64,000 bases of DNA from NCBI GenBank assembly GCA_937860055.1, contig CALMBO010000028.1:85881-149880 (forward strand). Reading direction: 5' to 3'. How positions within the stretch are numbered: position 1 is the stretch's first letter; each line of letters opens with the position of its first letter. Positions 1 through 8,269 of the stretch are shown piece after piece. A model generated the notes under the pieces. It was not told the DNA's origin, made no database searches, and saw nothing but the letters and a program-made list of their open reading frames with translations. The position numbers were made by a program, and so were the translations under genes. Origin of the DNA: an uncultured Verrucomicrobiota bacterium (GTDB lineage Bacteria; Verrucomicrobiota; Kiritimatiellia; CAIQIC01; Lenti-01).

Positions 1-73
1 AGACGAAATTGTGCAGTCGCCGCACGGGCATGAGCGGCACGGTTGCTTCATCCACCGTGTTCAGCTTTTCCAT
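1..73 (-). CDS. cas4-cas1: Cas4-Cas1 fusion protein, N-terminal fragment cut by the window edge
   Basis: Only the first 24 codons are present, running off the left edge. The peptide contains LMPVRRLHNFV, which matches the start of the Cas4 (RecB-like) half of the Cas4-Cas1 fusions known from type V-B loci. The product would select PAM-proximal protospacers and integrate them into the array. The ATG lies 2 bp after the cas12b stop, so the two genes are one transcription unit. Assignment rests on the short motif plus the cas12b neighbour; the fusion itself cannot be seen here. Confidence 0.7.
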   Translation of the reverse strand, partial: MEKLNTVDEATVPLMPVRRLHNFV

Positions 74-75
74 GG

Positions 76-3000
76 CTACATCGGGAGATTTTCGCTCCAC
101 CGGTTCCTGGCAACCCGCGCTCGGTTGAGCTGCTCGATCCGCTCCCACTGTTTCGCCTTGATCGTGCCCCACAGGGCCTTGCCCGATGCAAATGGACAGG
201 CAAAACCTTCCATCTCGGCGCGCTCGTAATCCACGTCGAATTGCAACAGGGGAAAGAAATTGGAATTGCGCTCGATCACCGTCCCTACGCCCAGTTTGAA
301 TTCAGGCGGCTTCTTGCCCCATCGGGTCTTTTCCCTGTTGGACAGCGTCTTGGGGACCACGCGGCCCTTGTCGTCTTTGACCGTCCGGATCTTGTGGTGG
401 ATGTCCAGCAGGCCCGGCGCGGCCACCGCCCGCAGGCCCAGATTGATCGCCGCATTGAGGTCGGCCTGTTCCACCGGCCCCTGCATCGGCACGAACAAGG
501 GACCGCCTGCCACCGGAGCCAGCAATTTTCGCCGCTTTCCGCCATCTCCTGCGCTGATTTCCTCCAGCATGGCAAACAATGCCAGCGCTTCCTCTTCGCC
601 CTTGGCCAGCGCGGTTTTCCACCGGAACTGCTCGCGGTCGTCCAGCCCGACCTCCACGGCCCGGAATCCGGGCGTTCCGTCCTTGGCGCTGAACCGCGAA
701 GAATAGGCCGCCGCCGTTTCCAAAACGGGGATGCCATAGGTCTCGCAGAGCTGCTTGAGCTTCCCCAACAGCGCGCGGTGGCACCACTTCATCAACCGGC
801 TATTCTCCCCCTTGGACCGCCCTTGAGAGCTGAGGTAGCGCGAAAGGTCTTCCAGCACGATGAAATCCACCGGCTCCCGCACCTTCTCATACTCGCCGTG
901 AATATCCTTGGCAAAGCGTTCTGCTTCGGGCTTGGCATGGATTTTTCGTCTTACTCCCAGCGCCTCCGCCAAAATCAAATGCGCCGTCTGGTTCACTCGC
1001 TGTTCGCGCAGGCGATCCAGTTTGTCCAAAATTTCCGGACACGGATCCGGTAGCTCCACCCCGCGCGCGGAACGCCCCATCCGCGCCCGTTCGCCGGGCT
1101 TACGCAGGCAGGCCCGGTTGAAGGATTGGCAGCGCTTCCGCAAGTCTTCGATCTGCTCGATGCGCTCCATGGACAGGCCGCGCTGGCCGGCAATCAGGGT
1201 CGGGACGCAGTCCGAGCCCCGTTCCCCCTGCCGGAGAACGAACCCGCTCCCATCCGGCCGAGCACGCCATTCCCATTTGCGACCCTTGAGCGGCAGAACC
1301 CGGTTGGCGACCACTACCAGCGAGCTTTCAATGATGCCTTGCAGCCGCTGAATTTCCTCCCCCAACCGAACCTGGACCAATTCCCATTTCCCGGCGCCGG
1401 CCAATGCCGCGATTTCGCTCGAAACGGCATCCGGCTGAAGGATTTCCGCGCGGGCGGATTCACTCCGATTTTTATCTGCCAGCATCCAATTCCACCGATG
1501 CAGACGGGCCAACCGTCCTTGCGTCCAGCGCAAGGCCATCAACAACTTGCGGTTCTGCGTAACGAAGAAATCCCGCAGCGGGTCGTCATCCAGCAAACCC
1601 TTGTCGCCGTATCCCATCGCCTGCAGAATTTGCTGCGCCTGGTCGGTTTCTCCAGAAGACGCCTTCCGCCCCTTTTCGCCGTACGGCTCCTGTTCCCACT
1701 TGCCTTTATTGAGAACCAAGGCGTCTTCACCCGGCAACCGCAGCAGCCCCGTTTTTTCGACTCCGGCATGCCACTTTTTGCCGCCGGCCTCGCCAATGAA
1801 CCGATGATGCCGGACGGCGCCGCCTGCCGTTTTTCCGAAATCTTCATCCGGGCGGCAGACCAAAAGCGCGAACGCGCCGGCATCGCGCTGCCCCAGATCC
1901 ACCGCCAGCAGGCGGAACGGCTCCGGATTCTCGTACCAGCGCCCGCCTCTCCACTCTTTGGGCCATTCGTCTCCGGGCCAGCGCAGGTAGATGTTCTTTT
2001 CTTTTCCCCCGGCAAACTGCCCCGCCCAGCGCGCCTTCTTGCCCAGCCGTCCGACCAATTGTAACTCGTCCAGCGTGACGGGAAAATTCAGGTGGATGGC
2101 TTTGCTTCCATCTCGGTTTTCGCCGGGCATCAGCAGCACGGCATAGTTGTGCATGTCCTGCGCCAACTCGTCGCGCACGCCAAGGGCCGCCATCATCGGC
2201 TGCAACCAAGGCATCCGCGTCAGATCCTCCTCACCACCCCGCAAACCGTCGCGCAGGAAGCGCGGCGCGGAATACGAAATCCGGACCGGCCGTTTGTGCC
2301 AACGCATTCCTTCGGCGATGGCCAGTTCCACAACCATGCTCAATGAGCGGGCCTCGTGCCGGGGTGTCCCTCTGGTTTTGTTGAAATCCGTCTGGTTGCC
2401 GAACGTGTACTGCCGCCGGGAATGCCGGGCGTCGGCAGGCGTGAAGCGAATGGGTTTTCCCAGGGTTTCGATGTCTTCTTCCAATTCGCGCTTTTGCGCC
2501 AATGCCGCCAGCGGATTGTCGCCGAATTTTCGCTCCTCCCACCGGGCGGCCGTCTCTGCATCCGGCGTCTTCCAGACGATCCAGTTTTCCGGCCGGATGA
2601 ACTCCTCGAAAAGCGAGGCGCTGCCGATGGTTTCCTTGTTTTCGGCCTGGTATTTCGAAAGCGTCGTCTTGAGCCGTTTTTGAGCCTCTTCGGCGCTCAA
2701 GTTGTCGAGGGGAAGCTGGTTCCATTCCTTGCGCAGTCCATCGAATCCCCGGATGGTGCGCTCGTGCAATCCGTAATCCGCCACTTCTTCGTCCGTCATG
2801 TCGTAGGCGCGGCGCATGCCCACCAGAACTTTTTCCAATTGTTGGATCCGGGGATCGCCCGCCACCACCGGCGGAGGCTGCGCCGCTTCGTTGGTTTCGT
2901 CGTACTTGTCGGTTTTACCCAGCATGTATGCTAAATCCGCCTGCAAGCGGGCCTGTTCCTCTTTGCGCTCGGTTCCTTTCACCTCGATCTGGTTCAGCGC

Positions 3001-4152
3001 CTTGAGGGCTTCCTTGAAGGCCAGCACGTCGAAATGTTTCCATGCGATTTCCGGCGTGTCGGCCCCCGAAAACGACGGCAGACTCGTGAAGGCCCCAAAA
3101 ACGTAGCCCCGCTCGCCGCGCGCCAGCTTGATGGCGTCGTCGCCATATACCGTGAAAGTCGCCTGCCCGTCGCCACGGGTCTTGCCGCGCTTCGTTTTGG
3201 CCGGCGGAAATGCCGCTTTCAATATTTCCGCCATGCCGGCGGACGGGAAGAACTTGAACAACAAACCCGCCTCCAGCCGGTCCGGGATGGATTTTCGATT
3301 GGCCGGAATGGCGGATAGATCAGCGATGGGCAGTGCTTTGATTTTTTCTTCCAGTGCCAGAATCAAGTCTTTGCATTCGGAATGCTCGGCAAAGAATGTC
3401 TCCATTCTCTTGTTTTTCTTCGTCGTCGCCTTGTGGGTGCCGAAGTATTGTCCAAAATGGGCGATCGACTTCAACAGGCGGCTTCGGGCATCCTCGCCTT
3501 CCGCCACTTTGCCGGCCTGGATTTTCACCAACCAACTGACCTGCATCTCCCGGGCAAACTGTTCGAACTGGCCCTGAGTGGTAAGGCCATGCAATTCCCC
3601 GGTCAAGCGCGCCTCGCCGCCAGCCTTCAATGCGGGATCCTTTCCCGTATTGTAACTGCCTTTGTACCTTACATCGAAAAACCTGGGGAACATGCTATTT
3701 CCCTCTTGCTGGATTTGCCCATCCCCCTTGCAGAAAAACAGCAACTCTTTGAGCGCCAAATCCAGCAGGCCGGGTTCTGCCTCATTGCCTTCCAAGGCTT
3801 TCTTGCAGCAATCCGCCAAGCGAGCGGTATCGGAATCTAGACCAAAGTAATTAGCCACGCTCCTCATGCCTTGGCGTTTCTGCCCTTTCCGGGTAAAAGG
3901 TGCCCAGACGTTATGCTCGGCATCATCCGTGCCGTCGGTCCGCTCGCGGATTTTGAAAACCAAGCTTTCCTTGTCGTTGGCCATGGCCATGAGGCAGACC
4001 AAGTAATAATTCACCGCATCCTGGAAAAGCTCGTGGTGCTGCCACAGGAGCATTTCGCCTCCGGACTTGTCGAATTCCTTCAAGACGGCCCCGGTTTTGC
4101 CGGAATCCAGCAACTCCATTTTTCTTACCCGCCCCTGATAGATGCGATTCAT
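76..4152 (-). CDS. cas12b: CRISPR-associated endonuclease Cas12b (C2c1), long Opitutaceae-like form
   Basis: RNA-guided DNA endonuclease of subtype V-B, 1358 aa. The frame stays open upstream, but the start is set at the ATG of MNRIYQGRV because a GAGGAGGG ribosome site precedes it and because this N-terminus is conserved in Opitutaceae Cas12b as I recall it. The split RuvC nuclease is complete: RuvC-I Asp752 (AVDLGQRDAG), RuvC-II Glu1101 (FIVLEDLSRY, followed by ENSRLMKWCHR and the YSSRF-x-G-x-PGFR block typical of Cas12b) and RuvC-III Asp1231 (ADLNAAINL). Family members need a crRNA and tracrRNA. It is longer than Alicyclobacillus Cas12b (about 1129 aa). Its 5' half looks less GC-rich than the flanking genes, which suggests transfer. 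It overlaps nothing and is followed by cas4-cas1. Confidence 0.95.
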   Translation of the reverse strand: MNRIYQGRVRKMELLDSGKTGAVLKEFDKSGGEMLLWQHHELFQDAVNYYLVCLMAMANDKESLVFKIRERTDGTDDAEHNVWAPFTRKGQKRQGMRSVANYFGLDSDTARLADCCKKALEGNEAEPGLLDLALKELLFFCKGDGQIQQEGNSMFPRFFDVRYKGSYNTGKDPALKAGGEARLTGELHGLTTQGQFEQFAREMQVSWLVKIQAGKVAEGEDARSRLLKSIAHFGQYFGTHKATTKKNKRMETFFAEHSECKDLILALEEKIKALPIADLSAIPANRKSIPDRLEAGLLFKFFPSAGMAEILKAAFPPAKTKRGKTRGDGQATFTVYGDDAIKLARGERGYVFGAFTSLPSFSGADTPEIAWKHFDVLAFKEALKALNQIEVKGTERKEEQARLQADLAYMLGKTDKYDETNEAAQPPPVVAGDPRIQQLEKVLVGMRRAYDMTDEEVADYGLHERTIRGFDGLRKEWNQLPLDNLSAEEAQKRLKTTLSKYQAENKETIGSASLFEEFIRPENWIVWKTPDAETAARWEERKFGDNPLAALAQKRELEEDIETLGKPIRFTPADARHSRRQYTFGNQTDFNKTRGTPRHEARSLSMVVELAIAEGMRWHKRPVRISYSAPRFLRDGLRGGEEDLTRMPWLQPMMAALGVRDELAQDMHNYAVLLMPGENRDGSKAIHLNFPVTLDELQLVGRLGKKARWAGQFAGGKEKNIYLRWPGDEWPKEWRGGRWYENPEPFRLLAVDLGQRDAGAFALLVCRPDEDFGKTAGGAVRHHRFIGEAGGKKWHAGVEKTGLLRLPGEDALVLNKGKWEQEPYGEKGRKASSGETDQAQQILQAMGYGDKGLLDDDPLRDFFVTQNRKLLMALRWTQGRLARLHRWNWMLADKNRSESARAEILQPDAVSSEIAALAGAGKWELVQVRLGEEIQRLQGIIESSLVVVANRVLPLKGRKWEWRARPDGSGFVLRQGERGSDCVPTLIAGQRGLSMERIEQIEDLRKRCQSFNRACLRKPGERARMGRSARGVELPDPCPEILDKLDRLREQRVNQTAHLILAEALGVRRKIHAKPEAERFAKDIHGEYEKVREPVDFIVLEDLSRYLSSQGRSKGENSRLMKWCHRALLGKLKQLCETYGIPVLETAAAYSSRFSAKDGTPGFRAVEVGLDDREQFRWKTALAKGEEEALALFAMLEEISAGDGGKRRKLLAPVAGGPLFVPMQGPVEQADLNAAINLGLRAVAAPGLLDIHHKIRTVKDDKGRVVPKTLSNREKTRWGKKPPEFKLGVGTVIERNSNFFPLLQFDVDYERAEMEGFACPFASGKALWGTIKAKQWERIEQLNRARVARNRWSENLPM

Positions 4153-4191
4153 GGCCCTCCTCGATGCATAATAGCCTGCAAAACTGTCAGA

Positions 4192-4197
4192 ATTATA
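4192..4197 (-). promoter_or_regulatory. -10 box for cas12b
   Basis: A perfect TATAAT (minus strand) lies 39 bp before the cas12b ATG in an AT-rich 85-bp gap. No good -35 sits at 17 bp; TTGCTC is present at a 20-bp spacing. A transcript would begin near 4185. Confidence 0.5.
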
Positions 4198-4237
4198 TGA
4201 TAATTGAGAAACGGAGCGAGCAAAATCCACCGCCCGA

Positions 4238-4609
4238 CTATTCGATCCCGCGGTCCTCCAGATCGCCTTCTTCGAGGCCGATGTAGTGCCCCAATTCATG
4301 GAAGTAGGTGATGCGCACCTCCTCCCGGAAAATCCCCTCGTCGCCCCCCGCGTAATCCCAGAGATTCTCCAGGAAGAGGAGGATCTCCGGCGGAAGGGGA
4401 TCGCCGCTCTCCGCGCCTTCCGCGCAGTTCGGGCCGACAAACAGCCCCAGCAGGTCCGGATCGATCCCGTCGCGCTCCATCGCCTTCGTCGGCCGCAACA
4501 TCATCACGACCGGCACCTCTCCGGCCCGCCGTGACATCTCCGGAGGCAGCTCGCGCCGCAGCGCCGCCACCTCCTGCTCGGCCATCCGCTCCAATCCTGC
4601 CAGGTTCAT
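4238..4609 (-). CDS. Zincin-like metallopeptidase (PF06262/DUF1025 type)
   Basis: A 123-aa protein with HELGH at about residue 104 followed by YIGLEEGDLEDRG, the C-terminal zinc-site signature of the small PF06262 zincin family. Substrate unknown. I chose the internal ATG giving MNLAGLERMAEQEV because an upstream ATG in frame lies inside an intergenic palindromic repeat and because a promoter -10 box ends 6 nt before the chosen ATG. The gene is just upstream of cas12b but has its own promoter. The family is widespread outside CRISPR loci, so I see no reason to assign it a CRISPR role. Confidence 0.8.
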   Translation of the reverse strand: MNLAGLERMAEQEVAALRRELPPEMSRRAGEVPVVMMLRPTKAMERDGIDPDLLGLFVGPNCAEGAESGDPLPPEILLFLENLWDYAGGDEGIFREEVRITYFHELGHYIGLEEGDLEDRGIE

Positions 4610-4615
4610 GCCGCC

Positions 4616-4645
4616 ATTCTGCCCCTCCCGGCGCCGGAAATCCAA
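4616..4645 (-). promoter_or_regulatory. Promoter of the metallopeptidase gene, probably leaderless
   Basis: Minus strand: TTGGAT, 18-bp spacer, CAGAAT, then 6 nt to the ATG at 4609. This places the start point at or next to the start codon. Confidence 0.45.
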
Positions 4646-4697
4646 TTTTTCCACACAATGGAAAAACTTTTGGCGATTTTTCCACGCAATGGAAAAA
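4646..4697. repeat. Phased palindrome cluster, two copies
   Basis: Two 21-bp sites of the form TTTTTCCA-N5-TGGAAAAA start at 4646 and 4677, a period of 31 bp. They lie between the end of queA and the metallopeptidase promoter. The same element recurs at 20347, 41984, 47124 and 49749. Confidence 0.9.
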
Positions 4698-4751
4698 CTT
4701 TCGCGGCGGCAACGGACGGCGCCTCCCCCGCCGAGGGACCGGCCCGGCGCC

Positions 4752-5804
4752 TCACAGGATCAGCATGCAGTCGCCGTAGCTGTAGAAGCGATACCGCTCG
4801 CGGATGGCCTCGCGGTAGGCTTCCAGCACGAATTCGCGGCCCGCGAAGGCGCTGATCATCATGATGAGCGTGGATTTCGGCAGGTGGAAGTTCGTGACCA
4901 TCGCGTCCACGACCTTGAATCCATAAGGCGGGTAGATGAACAGGTCCGTGCGCCCCTGCCCCGCGCCAAACCCTTCCGGACGCGCCGCGGCGCTTTCCAG
5001 CGTGCGCACGCTGGTCGTGCCCACGGCCACCACGCGCCCGCCGGCGGCCTTCGCCGCCGCGATCTTCCGCGCCGTTTCCGCCGGGACCTGCCAGCGCTCG
5101 AAATCCATCTTGTGTTCTTCGACGTTGTCGACGGCCACCGGCCGGAATGTACCGATGCCCACGTGCAGAGTGACAGCGGCCTTGCCGATCCCCTGGCCGG
5201 CCAGGCGATCCAGCACCTCCGGCGTGAAATGCAGGCCGGCCGTCGGCGCGGCGACCGCGCCGGGCTCGCGCGCAAACACCGTCTGGTAGCGAACCTTGTC
5301 GGCGGCCCGGCGCTCGGGGGTCGCCTCCTTCCGCTGGATATAGGGCGGCAACGGCGTCTGCCCGATGCGGTCGAGCACCTCCAGCCACGGGATCTCCGAT
5401 TCCACGCGCACCTTCACGCGGCCGAGCTCCCCCTCCTCCAGCACCGTCGCCACGGCCAGATCCTCGCCGAGGATGACCTGCTCGCCAACCTTGGGGCGGC
5501 GCCGGGACCGCATCAGCGCGTCCCAGACGCCGGGACCGGTCTCCTCCAGCAGGAGGAATTCCACTTTCCCTCCGGTTCCCGCCTTGGCCTTGCGCCCGAA
5601 GAGGCGGGCCGGAATCACCCGGGTGTCGTTCACCACGAGCAGGTCCTGCGCGCGCAGATAGGCGGGAAGATCGGCGAATGTCCGGTGCTCGACCGTGCGC
5701 GCGGCGCGGTCGAGCACCATCATGCGCGCACCGTCGCGGCGCTCGGGGGGTTCCTGGGCGATCAGCTCCAGGGGAAGTTCGTAGTCGAAATCGGAGGCCT
5801 TCAT
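4752..5804 (-). CDS. queA: S-adenosylmethionine:tRNA ribosyltransferase-isomerase
   Basis: QueA (350 aa, normal length) transfers and isomerises the ribosyl group of SAM onto 7-aminomethyl-7-deazaguanine in tRNA, giving epoxyqueuosine in the queuosine pathway. The protein starts MKASDFDYELPLELIAQ with the conserved PPERRDGARMMVLDR block, and carries LPLPPYI, TAGLHFT and the terminal SYGDCMLI signature. The frame extends far upstream but only as a shadow; the ATG at 5804 overlaps the stop of the upstream carboxypeptidase gene by 4 bp (ATGA), indicating translational coupling. Confidence 0.95.
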   Translation of the reverse strand: MKASDFDYELPLELIAQEPPERRDGARMMVLDRAARTVEHRTFADLPAYLRAQDLLVVNDTRVIPARLFGRKAKAGTGGKVEFLLLEETGPGVWDALMRSRRRPKVGEQVILGEDLAVATVLEEGELGRVKVRVESEIPWLEVLDRIGQTPLPPYIQRKEATPERRAADKVRYQTVFAREPGAVAAPTAGLHFTPEVLDRLAGQGIGKAAVTLHVGIGTFRPVAVDNVEEHKMDFERWQVPAETARKIAAAKAAGGRVVAVGTTSVRTLESAAARPEGFGAGQGRTDLFIYPPYGFKVVDAMVTNFHLPKSTLIMMISAFAGREFVLEAYREAIRERYRFYSYGDCMLIL

Positions 5805-6874
5805 CGGCCCAGGAGCAGGCGGCGCTGGATCACCATGCCCACGACTGCGGCAAGGAACGCGCCAAGCAGGACCAGGCCGACGCTCTTCATCCATCCTCCG
5901 CCCTTTCCGGAAACGGCCTCTTCCTCCCCGGCGGGCTCGGCCAGTTCCTCGCCCTGCGCCGCATCGTCGACGGCCACGGCAGGCGCGGCGGGAGCCGGAA
6001 CGGGCTTCACGGCGGGCGGAGGCGGCAAGGGAGGGGCCGCCGGGGCGCGGGACGCATCCAGCAGGCCGCGCGCGAGCAGCTCGGTGGCCTTGGCGTCGCG
6101 GACCTTGCGATCCACGCTGCCCATCACCACGGCGATCACCCGCGCGCCGTCGCGCTGGGCCGTCGCGGCGATCGAATAGCCGGCGTCGGCGAAGTAGCCC
6201 GTCTTGAGCCCGTCGCATCCCGCCACGCTGCCGAGCAGGTGGTTGTGCGTGCGCATCTCGAAGAGCGGCTCCTGGCGGAACACCTTGAAGGTCACCGACG
6301 TGTATTTCAGCGTCTCGGGATGCGCCTGGACCAGGGCGCGGCACAGTTTGGCGAAATCGCGCGGCGTGGTCATGTCGGGGCGCTGGCCCTTGCCGGGCGG
6401 CAGGCCGTGGGGCGAATGGAACTGCGTGACCGGCGACAGGCCCAGTTCCTTCGCCTTGTCGTTCATCATCCGCACGAACCCTTCGCGGGTTCCGCCGACA
6501 TGGAGGGCCAGCGCCATCGCGGCATCGTTCGCGGACTGGACCATCAGCGCATAAAGCAGCTCGTCGACGGTGAACCGCTCCCGCGGATCCAGGTAGACCT
6601 GCGAGCCGCCGATGGCGGACACTTCCTTGGTGATCTGCACGGGATCCTCGAGGCGGATGCTCCCCTGCTGGACGCGGTCGAGGATGAGGAACAGGTCCAT
6701 CAGCTTGAGCATGCTGGCCGGATAGCCCGGCTTGTCCGCGCCGTCTTCGAAGAGGACGTTGCCGTTGTTCGCGTCGATCACGACGGCGCCGATGTACGGA
6801 TCGCGGGAAATCGCACCCATCGCCGCCGGAATCCCGAACACCAGCGCCAAACCCATGCAGAGAATGTTTTTCAT
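5801..6874 (-). CDS. D-alanyl-D-alanine carboxypeptidase, penicillin-binding protein 5/6 family
   Basis: A 357-aa S11 serine peptidase that trims the terminal D-Ala from peptidoglycan pentapeptides in the periplasm. The three active-site motifs are SMLK (Ser54, Lys57), SAN (114-116) and KTG (224-226). An N-terminal signal peptide (MKNILCMGLALVFG) is followed by the catalytic domain, a Pro/Ala-rich linker near 290-310, an acidic stretch and a C-terminal hydrophobic segment with a basic end, suggesting membrane anchoring. The start ATG lies 7 nt after a -10 box. It is first in a two-gene unit with queA. Confidence 0.93.
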   Translation of the reverse strand: MKNILCMGLALVFGIPAAMGAISRDPYIGAVVIDANNGNVLFEDGADKPGYPASMLKLMDLFLILDRVQQGSIRLEDPVQITKEVSAIGGSQVYLDPRERFTVDELLYALMVQSANDAAMALALHVGGTREGFVRMMNDKAKELGLSPVTQFHSPHGLPPGKGQRPDMTTPRDFAKLCRALVQAHPETLKYTSVTFKVFRQEPLFEMRTHNHLLGSVAGCDGLKTGYFADAGYSIAATAQRDGARVIAVVMGSVDRKVRDAKATELLARGLLDASRAPAAPPLPPPPAVKPVPAPAAPAVAVDDAAQGEELAEPAGEEEAVSGKGGGWMKSVGLVLLGAFLAAVVGMVIQRRLLLGR

Positions 6875-6881
6875 GCCTCCC

Positions 6882-6910
6882 CTTCTAGCGGGACCGGCGC
6901 CGGAAATCAA
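6882..6910 (-). promoter_or_regulatory. Promoter of the carboxypeptidase-queA unit, probably leaderless
   Basis: Minus strand: TTGATT, 17-bp spacer, TAGAAG, then 7 nt to the ATG. The GGGGAGGC just before the ATG could also act as a close ribosome site if transcription starts further upstream. Confidence 0.45.
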
Positions 6911-6951
6911 GACGAACAGCCTCGTGCGGCGCCTTCCCGCGCCCCGGAAAA

Positions 6952-6982
6952 CAAAAAAAGGACGCCGCTCAAAGCGGCGTCC
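6952..6982 (-). terminator. Rho-independent terminator of metK
   Basis: A perfect 10-bp GC-rich stem (arms 6960-6969 and 6973-6982, 3-nt loop) followed on the minus strand by seven T's. It lies 25 bp beyond the metK stop. Confidence 0.92.
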
Positions 6983-7007
6983 TCCCGGAATCCCTCTGGA
7001 CCGGGGA

Positions 7008-8201
7008 TTACTTGGCGAGGGCCTTGACGAGGGCGGCGGCCTTGTCGGTCTGCTCCCACGTGAAGTACTTGAAGTTCCGGTCGCCTTTCTTGCGGCCGAA
7101 GTGGCCGTACTGGTCGGTCATGGAATAGATCGGCCGGAGCAGGTTGAGCTGCTTGACGATCTCGGCCGGCTTCAGGCCAAACACCTGGCGGACGGCCTTC
7201 GAGATCTTCTCGTCCGAAACCGCGCCCGTCCCGAAGGTGTCGATGTGCACCGAGACCGGATCGGGATAGCCGATGGCATAGGCCAGCTGCACTTCGCAGC
7301 GCTTCGCCAGCTTGGCGGCCACGATGTTCTTGGCGACGTAGCGGGCCATGTAGGCCGCGCTGCGGTCCACCTTCGAGGGGTCCTTGCCCGAGAACGCGCC
7401 GCCGCCATGGCGGCCCATCCCGCCGTAGGTGTCCACGATGATCTTGCGGCCCGTCACGCCGCAGTCGCCCTGCGGCCCGCCGATCACGAAGCGGCCGGTC
7501 GGATTCACATGGTACACGGTGCGCTTGTCGAGCAGCCTCGCGGGCACGGATTTCTTGATGACCTTCTCGATGATCTCCTTGCGGATCTGCTTGTTCGAGA
7601 CGTGCGGCGCATGCTGGGTCGAAACGACGATCGTATCCACGCGGACGGGCTTGCCGTTCTTGTCGTACTCGACGGAGACCTGGCTCTTGGAGTCGGGACG
7701 CACCCACGGCATCTTCCCGGCCTTGCGCAGGTCGGTCAGCGTGCGCATGATCCGGTGCGCCAGGATGATGGGCATCGGCATCAGCTCGGGGGTCTCGTCG
7801 CAGGCATAGCCGAACATCATGCCCTGGTCGCCCGCGCCCTGCTCGGCCGTGGCCTTTCCCTCGGCCTTGGCGGCGTTGACGCCCTGGGCGATGTCGGGCG
7901 ACTGGCTCTCGATCGCGACCAGCACCGCGCAGATGTTGGCGTTGAACCCCGATTCCTGGTGGTTGTAGCCGATCTCGACCACGGCCTTGCGGGCCACTTC
8001 GGCGTAGTTCACGATGGCCTTCGTGGTGATTTCGCCGGCCACGACGACCATGCCGGTCTTGGCCAGCGCTTCGCAGGCCACGCGGCTCTTGGGATCCTGC
8101 GCCAGGCAGGCGTCCAGGATCGCGTCCGAAACGGCATCGCACAGCTTGTCGGGATGTCCTTCGGAAACGGACTCGGACGTGAACACGGTATTCTTGGACA
8201 T
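7008..8201 (-). CDS. metK: S-adenosylmethionine synthase
   Basis: MetK (397 aa) makes SAM from methionine and ATP in the cytosol. The start [19 protein letters not shown] carries the methionine/ATP-binding signature; [12 protein letters not shown], the [15 protein letters not shown] loop and HFGRK near the C-terminus are all present. A GAAGGAG ribosome site precedes the ATG. It is a single-gene unit closed by a strong terminator. SAM feeds queA and the radical SAM and methyltransferase genes elsewhere in the window. I see no SAM riboswitch in the roughly 50-bp leader. Confidence 0.97.
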   Translation of the reverse strand: MSKNTVFTSESVSEGHPDKLCDAVSDAILDACLAQDPKSRVACEALAKTGMVVVAGEITTKAIVNYAEVARKAVVEIGYNHQESGFNANICAVLVAIESQSPDIAQGVNAAKAEGKATAEQGAGDQGMMFGYACDETPELMPMPIILAHRIMRTLTDLRKAGKMPWVRPDSKSQVSVEYDKNGKPVRVDTIVVSTQHAPHVSNKQIRKEIIEKVIKKSVPARLLDKRTVYHVNPTGRFVIGGPQGDCGVTGRKIIVDTYGGMGRHGGGAFSGKDPSKVDRSAAYMARYVAKNIVAAKLAKRCEVQLAYAIGYPDPVSVHIDTFGTGAVSDEKISKAVRQVFGLKPAEIVKQLNLLRPIYSMTDQYGHFGRKKGDRNFKYFTWEQTDKAAALVKALAK

Positions 8202-8241
8202 GGGATTCTCCTTCCAGGGGTTTTGACCGATAATCCGGGGA

Positions 8242-8269
8242 AATGTACCGTATTATTCGGCCAATTCAA
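8242..8269 (-). promoter_or_regulatory. Possible promoter of metK
   Basis: Minus strand: TTGAAT, 16-bp spacer, TACATT, partly inside the 3' end of ptsI. It would give a leader of about 35 nt containing the ribosome site. Confidence 0.35.

Noticed and set aside
4153..4237. Possible tracrRNA or leader next to cas12b
   Set aside because: The gap is only 85 bp, contains the cas12b promoter and ribosome site, and shows no array or anti-repeat to compare with.
4238..4609. The metallopeptidase as a CRISPR ancillary gene
   Set aside because: It has its own promoter and belongs to a small zincin family found widely outside CRISPR loci.
8202..8252. SAM riboswitch upstream of metK
   Set aside because: The leader is about 50 bp with a promoter and ribosome site; there is no room or stem pattern for a SAM riboswitch.
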